A stretch of DNA of 64,000 nt. Source: Asterella californica (Eukaryota; Streptophyta; Marchantiopsida; Marchantiales; Aytoniaceae). The stretch covers positions 13,454,001 to 13,518,000 of the forward strand of contig JAYKYS010000007.1 of NCBI GenBank assembly GCA_036924285.1. The letters are read 5' to 3'. A model generated the notes under the pieces. It ran no database searches, had not been told where the DNA came from, and saw only the letters and a list, made by a program, of their open reading frames with translations. Below are positions 61,779 to 64,000 of this stretch, one piece after another (the stretch's first letter is position 1; each line of letters opens with the position of its first letter). A program made the translations under genes and the position numbers.

Positions 61779-63600
61779 CTACCAAATCCGAGGGTCAAGT
61801 GAAGAAGTTTTCGGATGTTTCTCTACAGATCCACATATGAGGAGCTCGAAGATGGTTTACGAAGTGCTCTCAGATTCCAACTTAGTACTCGAATTCTGCT
61901 CGAAGTTAGTACGATTGAGGCTGGATACTTCTACTGAATGGAGGGGGGATTCAGGGAAGAGAGGGGGAGGCACCAAGTAGTACTGAAAGAAGAGTCTGAC
62001 GTTCTAAGACATCAAATATATACTGCAATCTATGACAAATCTCTTAGAGATCGGCAGAGCTTGTTCTCGGCATGGGTTGACGACTTGGCAAGGAGTTCTT
62101 AGTGAGTTGGCCGACGGCTGTCAGATGTACAGTATGAAACTAGCTCGAGTCACAGGAGAATGTGCTCGGGAGTGGAGATGTTTCTAGTAGAATGAAGTGT
62201 AAATTCGCCGATGAAGGAGGAAGGATGGATATTCAAGTTTCGGAGTAAGGGGAGGGGTGTAACAGAGAGATATCTCAAGTACCACTGGTACTGCTCAACG
62301 CCAATTCGATCCGCGTGCACGCTGGCTGCCAAAGCCTTCTCACGCTTCTTCTCTTGGAACAGCAGCACGCTAATGGCAGGCCAGGCGGCCCCTTCCAAGG
62401 CACATAACGGGCCTATTACAGCCCCAACAGTTGTTCTGCCGTCTCCCCTTTTGCTTCACCCCGAGTCTCCGATACGTCCAGCTTGCTTTCCTGTCTTAGC
62501 TGTTGAAAGTTGAGCTAGCGAGGCGTATTTAAGTGTTACCGAGACAATCCGTGTGAGAAAAGTTTTCACTCTGGGGATGTACACTGCTTGTGAGTTGAAG
62601 TCGTCGCGGATGAAGCCAAGAGGTTTCCAGACCAACCAAGAATAGCGAGTGTCAGCCTAATACTACAACCTGTAGATGATGACGCTCGTCTCCCCCTCGC
62701 GCCTCTCACTTGACGACGGCCACGGTCTGCTCAGCTGCTAGTTGATGCCCCCCGATCAGCCAACAATGACACCCAGCCCAGTCCACTCAGCTCCAATCGA
62801 ACTCGTCAAGCTGCTTGATGGTCTTGACATGGGGAGAGCACCAAGTGCCACCAACCACTTCTCTGTTCCCAGCTCGCTACTCCTTCCTTATTTCACGGTG
62901 CTTTCCACTGGAATACGTTACCGAAATGTCAAAACCCAACTGACCTACCTGACAAATATTACCCAGTCCTCTCGCAGTTCCTTGGGCAGATGATTGTTCG
63001 CGGCCAAACGCTTCTGCCCTTCTGCTGCTGCTCGATGTTATGCATTCGTTGATTACCACTTCGTTTGACTTTGGGATGGCTCGTTTCTTCCCTACTTTTC
63101 ACCCTAGAGTCTACACTAGATAGTGTTTACCACAATTTGTACCGTTCCTTCGGCGACTGGTTCCGTAAACTGATAGTCCTCTAGGCCCCAGGGATCCTGA
63201 GGGAGGGTAGTAACCTCAAGGCCAAACCTGCCCGACGTTGGCAACGTAGTAGTGACAGGCGACAGTAGGACAAAGAAGGAGATGTAGACGACAGTAGACG
63301 TGGTTATTTGGCAAGAAGTTAACTCTATTCATAGTAATTTCCCTTCCCTGCATGGAAATAGTAGCATATCGTTATTTCTCGCTTCATCGGACGGTCACGA
63401 GTTATGCAGACTCGCACGCCATCAATTAAGATGACTTTGAGGGTTATTTGCTGGGCTTGAAACTTATAAGGTGGACCTGGTCTCCGCTGAATTTCTTTGT
63501 TGGATGTGTCGTTGTATCCTTTTCCTGCCGATGATGGTTCTTGTTGCATGCACACACATATAGCGTCAGCGGCGCTTTCGGATGTGGACTGTTCGTGCAT
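61779..63600. other. Low-copy stretch, no supported gene
   Basis: Frames of up to about 100 codons (62211-62513 plus, 62742-62993 plus, 63325-63600 minus) lack motifs and typical gene context. The part just right of 61778 would hold the promoter of the peptide ORF. No clear TATA box is seen on the minus strand there. Confidence 0.35.
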
Positions 63601-63613
63601 TCAATCTTTTCGG

Positions 63614-63681
63614 CACGTGGCGCCACGATGCTTCCCAGCCCTTCCTTGTCTCCCCTTTCTCTTTACAGCCTCCATAAAAGC
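63614..63681 (+). promoter_or_regulatory. Possible promoter: G-box and TATA-like element
   Basis: CACGTG at 63614-63619 within GGCACGTGGC is a perfect plant G-box core, the target of bZIP and bHLH factors. About 55 bases further is CCATAAAAG (63672-63680), a TATA-like element. A pyrimidine-rich stretch follows (about 63690-63900), typical of plant 5' leaders. A gene would start beyond the right edge. A 116-codon frame (63541-63891) overlaps this but has no motif and is probably leader sequence. Confidence 0.3.
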
Positions 63682-64000
63682 TGGGTCAGCTCTCCCTTCT
63701 CATTCCACTTCCCCCAAATTCTCCTACTCATCTGGACTTTGGCCCGGTTCACTTTGTTCGAGGAACAGAGCCTTTCAGCAAAGGCATCGGCCCAAACTAT
63801 TCCGCCTCTTCCTCCTCCTCGTCCCCGCACCCTGTTCTACCGCGTGTGTGTATACCTATACCTACCTCGGACTGAGCTCTCTACTGACTAGTCAAGTCTC
63901 AGTGTCCTCCGTGCTCTCAAACTACCTAACCTGGATCCACCAGCGTAACGGGAGGAATCATCTTGATCCTCCTTGCCTGCAAAAGTATTTGTCAAATGGT

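Noticed and set aside
1..64000. CRISPR array, bacterial operons, rRNA genes
   Set aside because: No regularly spaced repeats with unique spacers, no ribosomal RNA motifs, and the content is eukaryotic retroelements.

Overview
The window is nuclear DNA of a land plant. It is almost entirely nested LTR retrotransposons (about 1-55 kb), followed by a low-copy flank (about 55-64 kb). Evidence for a plant is a Ty3 element with a tRNA-Asp-type primer-binding site and very long LTRs (Tat/Athila/Ogre style), and a chromodomain-bearing Ty3 element with an initiator-Met-type primer-binding site. The species cannot be named from the sequence. Two further Ty3 copies (E and F) belong to a lineage I associate with fungi and non-flowering plants, so a bryophyte, lycophyte, fern or conifer is somewhat more likely than a flowering plant; this is weak inference.

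Layout. 1-1651: decayed plus-strand pol fragment of family B. 1652-11594: element A (plus), with a 4.36-kb LTR, internally deleted gag-pol and a truncated 3' LTR. 11595-12969: 3' end of a second chromovirus (D2, minus). 12970-16374: family B gag, protease and partial RT (B2, minus), ending in a perfect palindrome. 16375-47816: giant element C (minus), a relative of A with LTRs of about 5.7 kb. C carries two nested insertions: chromovirus D (29750-37395, 5-bp target duplication TAATA) in its 5' leader, and element E (41115-45591) in its 5' LTR. 47817-50470: a 179-bp tandem array split by a LINE remnant. 50471 to about 55190: 5' part of element F (plus; 5' LTR, gag, protease, start of RT). 55200-64000: low-copy DNA with a 403-bp MITE bounded by a 10-bp target duplication, a minus-strand ORF resembling a secreted IDA/CLE-type peptide precursor, and a possible promoter and leader at the right edge.

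How the parts relate. No copy is clearly autonomous. C is the most complete: gag, protease, RT, RNase H and integrase are all recognisable, broken by a few stops. A keeps gag and protease but has lost most of RT, RNase H and integrase, so it would need enzymes from a C-like partner. D is nearly intact with about four frame lesions. The most unusual observation is that C's LTRs themselves encode a long protein (732 codons in the 3' LTR), while A's LTR has a different sequence at that position. Other notable items are a 136-bp perfect inverted repeat that has flipped C's primer-binding site, the 40-bp-arm palindrome at the B2 gag start, and a hairpin motif shared by D LTRs and the 179-bp satellite.
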